Source: Melastoma dodecandrum | Lineage: Eukaryota; Streptophyta; Magnoliopsida; Myrtales; Melastomataceae | Assembly: GCA_029817715.1 (NCBI GenBank) | Contig: JARUPY010000248.1 | Coordinates: 868,001-932,000 of the forward strand | DNA: 64,000 nucleotides | Reading direction: 5' to 3' | Part shown: one piece after another, positions 37,588 to 49,800 of the stretch | How the letters are laid out: each line of letters begins with the position of its first letter | Numbering within the stretch: position 1 is the stretch's first letter | Notes under the pieces: generated by a model | The model's database searches: none | Told to the model about the DNA's origin: nothing | Seen by the model: only the letters and a program-made list of their open reading frames with translations | Translations under genes and position numbers: made by a program

Positions 37588-39987
37588 ATTTGCAGGCGGT
37601 GTGGGTCGCAATAACTTGTCCTGAATTTGGACAATGGGGGTTGTGTCGTGGGTCACGTTGTGCGCTACCCGACAGTTTTCTTGTAAACCTGTCAGAAATC
37701 TCTGGTGCAAAATCTTATCTCGTATAATATGGACCCATTAATAAGACCGCACGTTATTGTCCATCGCGTGGTCCCGGGATAATGTTTTCCATGGTATTGA
37801 ATTAAAAAATATATAATATATAATTACAAAAAATTCATAGAAAGTTACAAGTTATCATCCCCCTGAATTCAAGTAGACTTGGGGTGACTTGAAGGGGTTC
37901 ATGAATTTCTTGCGAAAACATTTAAATTTCGTACGTAAACAATCCCTCTAAGATTTTCGATAGCAATGGATAAAACAGTTTACCCATTGTTTGGATTTTT
38001 TTTTTTTTTTTTTCGTTTCTGACCTGGATCTTTTCTCGAAGTACGTGGTTTATTTAAATGTTTACATCCGGGTGGAGGTTGGGATAAGGACAACCTTATC
38101 GTTTCGGGAAGAAAACGGACATCCCCCCTGCCCCCCACCTTCGGAAGACATCAGATGGGCCTATGATATGGGCCAAATCAAGAAAACTGGGCTTCCATTG
38201 GCCCATTTTTTTGTGATATCAATTTCCCGGATGGGTTCAGTCCGTGGAGGCGGAATAGTAATTTATGACGGAAGATTGAGGCTTCTGACCATGGAAGTCA
38301 ACATCTGAATTTTTCCAAAGTCATTCAGGGAAAATAATTTTAAATCAAATCCAAGGGAGGGGAGGAACACGTTGCGTTGCATGTGATCGCGATGAGTGCC
38401 TCCTTTCTTTCAAGACTCGACTCGGCCCATAAATGCCTGTTTCATAATCTTTTTTTTTTTTTTTGGGGGGGGAACACGTGTCATTACCCCAATAATGTTA
38501 TTACCTTTTTTCTGGGTAAACGTTAAAAGCTCTGTTTGCTTCCGTATTACTGTTGCGGCGTTTTGTGACAATGTATGTAAATATTTCGTAAAATATTTGA
38601 AGTAATTAGAAACACATTCTTAATTTTGATTTTCACTAACAAAATTTGAGGTCGATTTTTTATAAATCTAATTTCATGGGGTTTTCATTAAGAACGTAAA
38701 AATCGAATTCGTCATAGTTAAAAAAAAAAACGCCGAACTATACTTGCATTAAGGAAATTGGAGTTTCTAAATTTAACTTTCATAGTTAATATTTTTAACT
38801 CCGATATTAAGATATTGTTCGATGAATTTTATAACTAACTAGTAAAATATTTTTACAATTAATGTTGAATTGTACCAACTAATGAAATATAAAATTTTAA
38901 AATCGAAAATTTCACAAATACAGGAATCCCCGAAACTCACTACTGAATCAAACACACGGAACTCGGCGGGGCAGGGGGACAAAGGTGTTCCGAGACAGTT
39001 AAGATCGGAACAGGAGATTAGGATTTTTGCCTGGGTAGTTTAGTTTAGTTATTGTAGCCTAGGGGAGGGGGGTTGACCCATCGGGGCGACCTTTTCCGCA
39101 GTTTCGGACACGATGACGTCATTGACGTCGTCATTGGTGACGGCCAGAAGTGATTGTGGGGGATTCCCCTCAGTCTGTTATCACGTCGAGGGAGGGCTAA
39201 TTGTCTGAAATGGGGGTTGACTTGGATAAGGATGGTAATAATCATCTCATCCCATTCCCAACTTCTAAAACCCCCAAAAGAAAAAAAAAAAGCATAAAAA
39301 CCCAAACCGACCAACATTGAAGCGGTTTCCGGAAATTCCAATCTAACAGCAAAAATTAAATAAAATTATTATTCAAAGTCCACGTCACGACACGCTCAAA
39401 CGCGGCTAACACATGAAATATAATAATCTCCATAAATAAATAAATAAAACGACAACGATCTCCTTGATTAGCTTTACTTTAATTTTTTTCCCATTATACG
39501 ACCATCCTCCACCTGACCCATTTTCTGCTACAAATCAGAAAAAGAAATGTAGATGCTCGCTCGTCAAAATGATAAATCATTCTTTTTTTTTTTAATAAGT
39601 AATGTGGTGGGTAGTCACAGTCAGGAGGAACTTAACCGCGTAAAAAAAAGAATCGTCCGTTTCTTAATGAAACCCCGCAAACACACACACACATTGAGGA
39701 AAAGAAAAGGACATCATCGTATCATTCATCAGCGTCTGTGTGTTTAATGTCCGATGCCCCCCCGAGTTCTACACAGTCAAACCCCCCGCCAACTCACCGC
39801 GTTCCCACCCTCTTTTCGCTTCGCATTCACACACGCACACGCTTCCTCCTTTCCATCCTTTCCCCCTCCGTATAAAAAAACTCTTTCCACGGAGATCGTA
39901 ACTTGCTCCAGAGACAATTCAAATCCCCCCCCCCCACCAAAAAAGAAAAAAGAAAATTCCCCGCTTTCCCACGATCTCTTCCTTTTG
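37588..39987. other. Long intergenic stretch
   Basis: AT-rich, with poly-T at 37996-38014 and about 38450-38465 followed by a G run. No gene supported. The last ~200 bp, rich in C and T, is the leader of the next gene; a frame open from 39754 adds 78 low-complexity residues that I exclude. Confidence 0.5.
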
Positions 39988-41646
39988 ATGGAAATCTCCT
40001 CTTTCCCATTTCCAGTCATCCCTACGACCACCACCAGCGAATTCGACCTCATCCAGTCCCCATTCCCATTTCCATTCCCCCCTCCTCCTCCTCCTTCTTC
40101 TTCTTCTTCTGGCGCGTTCCCTGTTTCTCAGAGCTTTTACCCTGCTCTCGAGGATATGGAGGGACTTGGGGAGGGTGATGGCGGGGGGATTCGTTTCAGT
40201 AGGAGGATGATGACGGGTGACGACGACGGGGATGGAGAGGATCGGAAGAGGGTTTATTTCGGGGAAGGTGGCGGCGGAGGTGGCTCTGAGCTAAAGGAGA
40301 TTTTGACTTCTTTGGCGTTTCTTGAGGAGGAAGAGAGGCAGGATAGGGAGGAGTACGTTCTTGATTTCGATAGGGAGAGGTCAGAGATGGAGGCCAACCG
40401 ACGTCGGGGGATGCTTGAGATGGGGAGTTATAGAGAGGCGCTCGATGGGCACTATGAGGCGGTGAGTGAGATGGAGGAAGCGAAGGTGAAGAGAGTGAGG
40501 CGATCGGCGGGGGCGGCTGCGGCTGCGGCTGTAGTGGTGGCCGAGGATTCTGCTGGGAGTTCGGGGACTACGACGGGGACGGCGGCCAGGAGGTTGTGGG
40601 TGAAGGACCGGTCGAAGGACTGGTGGGAGCGGCTGAGCAGCCCGGATTACCCTGAGGAGGAGTTCAAGCGCGAGTTCAGGATGAGCAGGGCGACGTTTGA
40701 GATGATATGTGAGGAGCTGGATTCGTCCATCACGAAGAAGAACACTATGCTGCGGGATGCGATCCCGGTCCGGCAGAGGGTTGCTGTTTGCATCTGGAGG
40801 CTGGCGACCGGGGAGCCGCTGAGGCTGGTCTCGAAGCGGTTTGGCCTTGGAATATCCACCTGTCACAAGCTGGTCCTCGAGGTGTGCTCAGCCATCAAGA
40901 ATGTGCTCATGCCGAAGTTCCTCCAGTGGCCCGAGGAGGGCCGGATGGCCGAGATCAAGGGCCAGTTTGAATCTGTATCAGGGATCAAGAACATCGGAGG
41001 GGCGATGTACACGACACACGTGCTGATAATAGCGCCGAAGATACGCGTCGCGGAGTATTACAACAAGAGGCACACCGAGCGAAACCAGAAGACGTCGTAC
41101 TCCATCACCGTCCAAGGCGTGGTTGACGAGCGGGGGGTGTTCACGGACATATGCATAGGGTGGCCAGGGTCGATGTCCGATGAGAACGTGCTCGAGAAAT
41201 CAGCCCTGTTCCAGAGAGCGAGCAGGGGATCACTACGGGACGTGTGGATCGTGGGCGGGGCTGGGTACCCCCTAATGGACTGGATACTAGTGCCATACAC
41301 GCAACGCAACCTAACATGGTCGCAGCACGCCTTCAACGAGAAGGTGAATGCCGTACGCGGGGTAGCACGGGAGGCCTTCGCGAGGCTGAAGGGGAGGTGG
41401 GCATGCCTTCAGAAGCGGACTGAGGTGAAGCTGCAGGACCTCCCTGTGGTGCTAGGGGCGTGCTGCATCCTTCACAACATCTGCGAAATGAGAGGGGAGA
41501 CTATCGAGCCCGGGACAAGGTTCGATATCTTCGACGACGAGCTGGTGGCTGAGAACGGGGTCCGGTCCGCGGCCGCAATGCAGGAGAGGGATCGGATAGC
41601 ACACAACTTGTTGCATTATGGGTTGGCCGGGACTAGCTTTCTATAG
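39988..41646 (+). CDS. Domesticated PIF/Harbinger transposase (ALP1/HARBI1-like)
   Basis: A single exon of 552 residues. The start at 39988 gives MEISSFPFPV, matching the N-terminus I remember for Arabidopsis At5g12010 and At4g29780. A Pro/Ser/Gly-rich and acidic N-terminal region is followed by WVKDRSKDWWERLSSPDYP (a Myb/trihelix-like region) and the DDE_4 nuclease-like domain (RQRVAVCIWRLATGEPLRLV, TSYSITVQGVV, WPGSMSDENVL, EAFARLKGRW, CCILHNICEM). The first catalytic Asp of active Harbinger transposases (usually D-G-T-H) is replaced: here it reads MYTTH with Tyr341. Asp398 in the second motif remains. This loss, the conserved length, the absence of terminal repeats and the remembered orthologues all point to a host gene. 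ALP1 antagonises Polycomb silencing; whether this member does is unknown. Confidence 0.92.
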   Translation: MEISSFPFPVIPTTTTSEFDLIQSPFPFPFPPPPPPSSSSSGAFPVSQSFYPALEDMEGLGEGDGGGIRFSRRMMTGDDDGDGEDRKRVYFGEGGGGGGSELKEILTSLAFLEEEERQDREEYVLDFDRERSEMEANRRRGMLEMGSYREALDGHYEAVSEMEEAKVKRVRRSAGAAAAAAVVVAEDSAGSSGTTTGTAARRLWVKDRSKDWWERLSSPDYPEEEFKREFRMSRATFEMICEELDSSITKKNTMLRDAIPVRQRVAVCIWRLATGEPLRLVSKRFGLGISTCHKLVLEVCSAIKNVLMPKFLQWPEEGRMAEIKGQFESVSGIKNIGGAMYTTHVLIIAPKIRVAEYYNKRHTERNQKTSYSITVQGVVDERGVFTDICIGWPGSMSDENVLEKSALFQRASRGSLRDVWIVGGAGYPLMDWILVPYTQRNLTWSQHAFNEKVNAVRGVAREAFARLKGRWACLQKRTEVKLQDLPVVLGACCILHNICEMRGETIEPGTRFDIFDDELVAENGVRSAAAMQERDRIAHNLLHYGLAGTSFL

Positions 41647-42652
41647 GAAGTACGTCATCATCACATAACACTTTTCTTGGAAGGGTGGATTAAGACTTAG
41701 ATTTAGATTTAGGTGTGCCCAATTTCTCTGGCTTCCTTTTTTTTTTCTAGGCTTATGATTAGAATTCCTCATTCTTTTTGTGGATTTGTTTTTATGTATG
41801 TACAATTCGTTCGTCGCAATACAATAATGGGAATAATCATTACTTCTGTGCTATCATTGCAATGGTTATTGGGCTTTTACTGGGCCATTATGATGCGATG
41901 GGGGCCCAGTAGGCGAGAGCTAACTAATAGACTAAACCAACTAATCAAACAATTCAATTAAGGAGGTTGGGGTCTTATTAAGGATATTATTATCTGGTAA
42001 CCAAATATCATGGTAGCCTGTGAATATTGTCTATATGTAGTGGATGGATCAAGTTTTAGCATTGGAATATGGACGACGTATAAGTTCGTCAATAAACAAA
42101 CCTTGACCAGTGAGTGAGGGAGCGAGTTTCTCTCCTACATTGAAATTTGGGAATGTTTTGTGTCAGCTGATAGTTCTGCTTCTGGATAAACTACAAGAAA
42201 TATTGATTTTTGGGGTATGGGTGATTAAGTCACTTGATAAGGTTGAGCTATTTTTTTCAGGTTATTTTCCCGATGGCGCTTGTCATGACCCAGTTTCATG
42301 ACTGATCAAATTGTGGTCATTTTTCTGAACGTTAGCTGCAAAAAGTAGCACGCCGGTGGCTTCATATTCGAGTTCCTTTGAGTGCTATGTGAAGTAACAT
42401 GTTTTTATTTCCTTTGTGAATCCTCCCCAGGTACTACATCAGCTCGTTGCAGTTTCCGCACATCGTTTATCATAACTCTGTCATGCCCGAGTTTGTCTGT
42501 CAGGTTAGTGATGAGGACAAGGTAGAGAGGCAGATGCAATGGCATCAACCAGTAAATTTGACCTATCCTCCAGTAGTCCGGATAGGTCATTGTACAGCAG
42601 TGGGCAGAGAGGATCCCACATCACAACTTCCATGGACAATTCAATGTAATCC
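41647..42652. other. Intergenic
   Basis: 3' flank of the transposase-derived gene, then AT-rich DNA. A frame at 42447-42776 runs into the decayed gene downstream but has no recognisable family feature. Confidence 0.45.
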
Positions 42653-45221
42653 TTGTTTCCCAGCAACACAGAGAGGAATGGTTCCTATGCAACACAGAAC
42701 GATGTTGCAAATTTTTTCCAGTGTTTTCCCACAGAATCAGATAATTGCAGTGGTTATCTTGACATATTTGGGCTGACTGAACAAGAGAAAAATAATGAGT
42801 GTGATGTACATCAACGGCAAAAGATTGGAACACATGATCAAGAAGCTGTTCCACTTAGGCAAAGGCCCATAGCTGCATTAATTCCCGAAGAAGAGGTGGA
42901 ATATTGTGAGACCGAGCACAATGACTTCATGACTAATGGACAAGAATCGAGCTTCGAACTAGATCAACAAGTTGATCCAAACGTTTCTTTTTATGACAGC
43001 GGGGCAATTCATTGGCATTCAGATTCATTTTCATCAGAGGATTGCTTGATGTCCAACATTCCTGGCCAGCAGGGGCATGAAGATGATGTAACTGGCAATA
43101 GAGAAATGCGGATCATCTCCGATTCAGATCATCCTATAAATGGATTGCTTAATAATCCAGCATTGATGCCACCAAGGAGTTCTGAGGCACGGTATGCTAG
43201 CATGAGTATTGATGAAAGAGTCCTACTAGAGATGCATAACATCTCTATCTTTCCTGATGCTGTGGTATGTCTTGACATTTTGAACTGCTAATTCATTGGC
43301 TCTGATTTTTACAAAGTACTCGTATAATCTTTTTTTGAATGGGAAAATAACTTTGTCATCCATGTCAGTTTAAATGCATTGGTCTAATTAGTCCTTATAA
43401 TTTCCTGTTGACCAATCAGCCCAAGGTGAATCTTTGTGAGGATGATGGAATTAGGGATGATATACAGAAGTTGATGAAGAAACACCATTCTCTGGTACTT
43501 GAGAACCTGTTTTGATGCTTTCTTTGGTGCACATACACAAATTCCTTTTTTTTTTCTTTGCAGATTGTTACTCGGAATTTTTGTTGAATGATTTCATGCC
43601 GTTTCCATTAGGTGTCACAGAAGAGAGGACTTGTCGAAAAGCTTTTGAAGGGTTCACTAGAAGTAAAAGAGTCTCAAGAAAGGTTATCAATGTTTTATTT
43701 TCTCGTTAAGTTTGTCTTCTCTTTAGCGGTCTTTATTAGTCTCATTTTCTATATTTGTCTGTTTTACTTTAGGGTGTTTGAACAACATGCAATGGACGAA
43801 CTTGTCATAGTGACCTATCAGAAATACATGGTATTTTTCTTAAATTCTCCAAAAATGGCATGGCCGTGGTTTGCTTCGATGTTTTCTTTTGACTCTGATG
43901 CTTTGTCCTGCCGATACCTAAAAATTTCCTTGTTTTTTTATTGATGTTTGGGATTCCTCTGATTGTAAAATATGATTGCATCCTTTCCCACATTTCAGTT
44001 TTCACTATTGTACTGTTTTTAGATTGAATATGAACTCTGGCCAAATATTAGCAATTCAAACCTCATGGCAAAGAAGAGTTTTCGAAAGCATACATTATAT
44101 ATATATATAACTGGTGCTTTCCTGACAGACTCGCTGGGGTCCTTCTAATACTAAGAGTGATGGCAACAAAATGGCAAAGCAAGCTGCTTTATGTCTTGTG
44201 AAACATACTGTACAGTGATGCAAGAAATATGAGGCCACGGGAAAAAGCTGTTTTGCCGAGCCTCCTTATATTCTAAATAGTACTTCTTGTCAGTCTGTGG
44301 TTCGCCTGGTGGAGGCTATTCGGATTATTTTCACCAAATTATTTCCCTGACAGCGAATCTGGTAAAGGTTGATATACGTTGATTCTTTTGAGTGCTTTCT
44401 CGGGCATTGAGAGACAGCATGGTTGATATAACTTGAAACCTTGGAAAAATTCTCGTAGTTATGAATTTTGAGCTAATCTTTTGAGTGGAGTGGAGCATAT
44501 GTAAACAGTGACTCTTATTTTCTCACAGCTTCGAAGAACTCTCAGCACAGTCCTTCCTTGTCCCAGAAAGGTCTGAGAAGTGACAACCATGATGTTGATT
44601 CTTCTGACATGCTTCTTTCGGCTAGTCATATGTGTGAACAAACCTCCAGTAAAGAAGAAATGTGGTCAAATAGGGTAAAGAAAAGGGAGTTCTCACTTCA
44701 GGAAGTTGGAGGTATCTCATCTGGCATTCAGAATCCTCTCTACCAAGCAGTGCAAAGGGAAAGAGGAGTGAAGGGGATAGGGATGGGAAGGGACTGGGCG
44801 ATGCTATCTGTACCGGGATCTAATAAAAATGGTTGATCTACTTTTTTTAATTCAAATGGGGGGAAAGTCTAAGGCAAAACCCAAGCAGAAAATGACACAG
44901 TTATCTGCTTCCATCAATGGACTTCTTGGATGTACAGCTGAGCAAGCGAAATCAGCAGTACCTATGGGTTCCAAATTAAACCCTGTGCCAACTACTAGCA
45001 ACCCCAAGAGCTTTGTCATGAATACACTTGGCGATTGATATCTCAAGTATGCAGCTAGCAGATATTGACGAACTTGGTGTTTCCGATGATCTTGGTGGAC
45101 AAGGGCACCACACGACCTGGATTCATGGTTGAATATTGATGACGGCAATTTGCTAGATCACGACTTCTTGGGCCTTGAGATTCCAAAGGATGACCTATCT
45201 GACGTAAAACTGATGCTTTAA
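42653..45221 (+). pseudogene. Decayed 3' half of an At4g29790/At2g19390-type nuclear protein gene
   Basis: Exon-like blocks in family order are recognisable: RQRPIAALIPEEEVEYCETE near 42862, SIDERVLLEMHNISIFPDAV to 43264, VSQKRGLVEKLLKGS at 43612, FEQHAMDELVIVTYQKYM at 43770-43830, TRWGPSNTKSDGNKMAKQAA from 44130, CKKYEATGKSCFAEPPY, SSKEEMWSNRVKKREF at 44650, KSKAKPKQKMTQLSASINGL near 44870 and DHDFLGLEIPKDDLSD near 45160. Several blocks keep good splice sites. The reading is broken by TGA at 44216-44218, where the family has Gln-Cys, and by frame changes near 45030 and 45115. No N-terminal half is visible. The family is a large plant nuclear protein of poorly known role. The neighbour upstream is its neighbour in Arabidopsis too, so this is likely a degraded original, not a transposed copy. 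Confidence 0.75.
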
Positions 45222-46888
45222 AGATACTTTCTCTGTATAGTCTTGTTAATTATACAGTTGACAGTCAGACGGATAATTGTGGTTGTCAAAGAGACGACCT
45301 TGGTTGAATGGTGGTATTCTGTCGAGAATTAGGTTGTATAGATTCTTTCATAGTCTTTGCTGCAGTTATCTAGCTGATTTTGATGTAAGCAGCAAGCTTT
45401 GGTGAAATATTTCATTTTTCTGTTTCAGGGTGGTGAAGGTGTATGTAAAGCTTTTTTCGACCAATACATAAATTAGCTCTTGTAGAAAGTACAACTTAGC
45501 AAAGAGTGTACAATACCTCCTGTAAATACATTCCTGATTGCAAATAATATTAGTTCCCAGTGGAAATTAATTCTCCTATAATTTCTGTGATCTGGAGAGT
45601 TTTAACTGTCCTTTGTTCTATCGTCAAGTATAAACATCATTGTCTCTGTGTTGCTTTTTCCTACCGATTTTGCTGCAGGGAGATGGCCTTATTTTTCCTA
45701 CAAACTCACTAGATAATCCAATGGTACCCTTTTCTTGTCTCACTCACTATCATCTTCCTTATATCCAATTGTTTCGAGTTTTTTGCTACTGGTCCAGTCT
45801 TAGCCTCATCGCCTAATTCTTGTTTTATTTAACTTGCTTCAGAGACTTAATAATCTTTTCTTTGCTTAGTAATATACAAGAAATGGATATTATTCGAGAG
45901 TCTCATTGTATCTGCTTCTCAGGTTCCGTTCTACCTTCAAGATGTTTGCTTATATTATATCATATTCCCTACTGGGTATGCAAGTATTAGGCCCTCTCTT
46001 ACTGAAATATTTGTGGCTGGTGGATTTCTGGAGGCACCCATGCTAATGAAATCTCCATGGTTAGATCCGAATGAGGTGGCTTGGCTCCAGAAATTGGGAT
46101 GCATGAGACCTAGTAGCTGCTTGGAAGCTTTGACTTCTATCAACTGATGTTGTAGGTGTACTTAGGATGGTAATTTATCATTGCTATTCATCTTGTTGGT
46201 ATCCAGCAAGCAGGGCAGTCCTTAGCATTTACCTCTCTTTTGGCGCATCAGTTCCAAAGTTATGCAACCAGAACATCTGTGAAATTCATGGAACTTATAC
46301 CGGAGCAGGGCAACCAGTGAGTTTTGTTTATATTAGGTTTGGCAAGTAGAAGAGAAATCAAAAGGAAACGGCCACCCATGTCAGTTTCCTTTCTAGCGCC
46401 CTGCTGAATTTATTTTCTTCTGAAATTGGTCAAACACTTTCTTAAGATCATTTGATACTGGTGCTCTTGTCAAGCAATTGGCCTGTTTCTGGGGTGTGAT
46501 GTGAACGGGTTTTGGTCTCCTGGTGGTTGATGGACTTGTTTGCTGAGAGAGGTGGGAATGGTTTTTCCTTATGGTGGTTCGAGAAGAGCAATTATCCTTA
46601 AATGTGAGCATTCCTTCCTTTTTTGTCTTCTTTCTCTTTGGTTTGTACGTTGGGTATGCCTTAATGTAAAACCTAGAAGCAACTTGGTGTTCCATTCCAG
46701 CCAAGTTCATTGGAGGAAATTAGTATAGTTTAAGAACATGTTCATCCCCCTAAGGCGGGGGATATGATGTCTACGATTCCAACCTACTTTTCCATGTATG
46801 ATCATGGCACCTCCCTTTTCCTTAATCCGAACCACAGGAAGTCTGCAAAACAAGATACTTTCGTCACAAGACTGCAGGACAACAGGAA
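45222..46888. other. Intergenic between the decayed gene and the FCA-like gene
   Basis: AT-rich with short open frames and no recognisable domains. The first ~350 bp is likely the old 3' untranslated region of the decayed gene. Confidence 0.5.
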
Positions 46889-49800
46889 CTACCGCAATAA
46901 TGAATCAAGACTACATACCCGGAACACTACATTTGGACCGCGACTGTACACACTGTTCTTGTTTCTCAAGCAACTTGGGTGGCAGAAGAAGTAGGGGGAA
47001 TGGGATGGAAGTGGTCCAGAAGTACTCTGCTGTTCTCGCCACTTCTTAAGCTCTTCCTCGAACTTCTGGAACTCATCGGGTTTCTCCCACTACAGGAGAT
47101 TCAGAGAGGTCGAACAGACTATGTAAAAGGAGGGAAAACTGTGAGAAAGATACTAACCCTGCTTTCGAAGGTTACACAATTATAATAGTACTCGAATCCA
47201 TCAGGGCAAAAATGTTGGCTCCAATCACAATCCAAGCCTTCTGGGCGGTCATCCACAAAGGCAGGAGTGCAAGCGGCGGGAGACTGGAAAGTGCAGGGGA
47301 TCATTGGCGGCAAAAGAGAAGAAACAGAATTACAAGACAAAGAAAGAGCCATGCATAGCCACGGACATAAAAAGTGAGATGAAAACTAGAAAAAAAAAGA
47401 AAAGCACTGATTTGATCATTTACACTTAACGGAGTGATAGTTGTTGCAGGCTAGATAGCAGTCAATGTGAATTTTACAGTACAGGACACTTACCAGCTGC
47501 AAAGGGACAACAGAATTCTGATGCTCCTCGGATTTAATCTTCGATGGATGAGGTGGATGCAGAGGATCCAGAGCCTCTCCAGGTGCTGTTAAGCCAGGGG
47601 GCTCTGGAGCTTGCCTTTGCCACAGAGTATCACATGATTCACTCAAAGGCTGCACCTGCTGGGGAGGGAAAACCTGCTGCTGCATCATCCGAGAATCAAC
47701 ATGAACTTGACTTGCTGTCTGGGGAACACCTAGAGGCTCTGAATTCTGAGGCCAGGGATATGGTCCATTGGGAGGCATAAATCCTCCATTATTCTCTCCG
47801 AAATGAGGCTGCCTACAAACAATGCCAGCCAAATTGATCATTATCCAATCGAATTTTGAGGAATGACCAGGAATGAAAATTTAAACTTGGCGAAAGGTTC
47901 TCGTGATTGAGGACCAAAATCATGGCTGTTGGATGGGAAGCTACCCCTGAAATCGCATCAGAAGGGACCATTCAGATTATTTTTTCCCATGCTACAGAAA
48001 CATCATCAATAAACCATGCTCAAGACCAAACCCTGAAAAAAAAACGAGCATCGCAACCTACTGGACCCTTTACAATTTCATCCCTGTTAGCAGGAGAGGT
48101 TGTAGGATTAAATAAACTCTGGCTAAGATTGATAGTATCAAAAAAACCTTCATAACTTTTGAATTGAATATATCACTGAAGCAAACCAGACCATCCAATC
48201 CATTGAGAGACATACTAAATGAGAAGCGCAACCTTGGGTCTCCATATCGAGGTTTTTTTGGATCCGCAAACCGGACAATCAACGGTTGGTCACAACCCTG
48301 GAGTTAAAGTGGGGAGGACATTAGTATCACTGATCTTGGGAATTGACACATCTAGAGGACATTAAGCATTGATGCATAAACTCACAGCCATGGTAAAACT
48401 TCCATTCAATGCTTTGATCGCAGCTAGGGCCATGTCCCGATGTGAATATTTCACAAAAGCACAACCTTTAGAAACAACTAACGTTATGTCAGGTCCAGAG
48501 TCAAACTTTTCCAAAACTAGTAGTTGTAACTATGATGGAGTGACGGGTTTCAGAGCCCCGCGTTACCATACTAAAAGTACTTAAAATTCTCTAATGTAAA
48601 CCAGTCTGCTGTGGTGCCGTATAAGCACATGAACACAAAATAATTTGACATGATTTAACTAAACAAAACTCTCATAATTCTACATGCCATGAGGCTGACT
48701 ACAGTTAAATCTTCAATTGCTATCTGGATCTGTTTTCATACATTTCTGACATCTAGATAAATTATTCCCGAAGACATATTTTACAACAGAGAGAAGAAAG
48801 ATTTGGGACAAGACAGCAAAAAGAGGATGAGAAACACAAGTACCCCGACTTTGCTTCATTTCATCCTTTACTATATAGACGTCTTCCACAACACCCGAGC
48901 GAGAAAAAATCTGTAACGTAAAAATAATAGGATATCATTCACCACAAGTCACAACTACGTCCCCTGGACCAAACTAAGCTAGAGCAAAGCAAATATTCAT
49001 TCTTTTTGCCGACAAAGCATCCTATTCTGAAAATCACTCCTGCCTTTTTACAAAGGTGTGATGTCCTTATGTTACTCATTATGTAAAGTAATGAGTAAAT
49101 CCGCCAGTAATAGCAATCACACAAAGAAGGAAATGCAATTCATTGAATGAGAAAGCTTACTTCCTCTATATCCTCTTTTGTAGCTTGCCGGTGGATACCA
49201 CCAACATATAATTTGTCAAGAACTTCGACTTTTACTGGGGGAGCAAATTTTGAACCAACACCTGTCACTCCAATGGAGAAAATTGGATAAATGTATGATC
49301 AGAATATTACAGAAATTTACTTTTCCAAGTAAAGTAGTGCATAATATAAGACAATGCATGCCAAAAACAATTGTATAAACATTTTGCGAAAACATGTACA
49401 GTTAACTAAAAACCTAAAACATGATTATGAGAAATCTAGTTATAAGATCATACACAGTCAGAAGGACAACAACTCCTTTTTTCCTTACCCTAGTTATTCA
49501 AATAAAAATTAGATAATTCAACTATGCATAGAAAAGATCCATAAACAAACTCACCTAAGTCAAATTAACAGAATCTTCACAAGCAAGGAATCATGCAGCC
49601 CCAATTAGATCAAAACGAAATCCATCCCATTTAGAGGTTCAAAACTTTACCTAGGCGTTCCCGCTCTCTGTCTGCATATCTAACTTTGACAGGAGCTAGT
49701 TCCTGAAAACATCAGCGTATAACTATTGCATGGTAACGTATCAGGGGATTTGTCAGCGCAATTCTAAAAGACAGATGCAAACCCCAGGAAAAGTGTAATT

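Noticed and set aside
36972..37727. 251-codon open frame overlapping the UGT gene
   Set aside because: A shadow frame of the GC-rich UGT C-terminal half.
44096..44110. AT run next to a splice acceptor, considered as a transposon footprint
   Set aside because: Simple microsatellite; no duplicated target or inverted ends.
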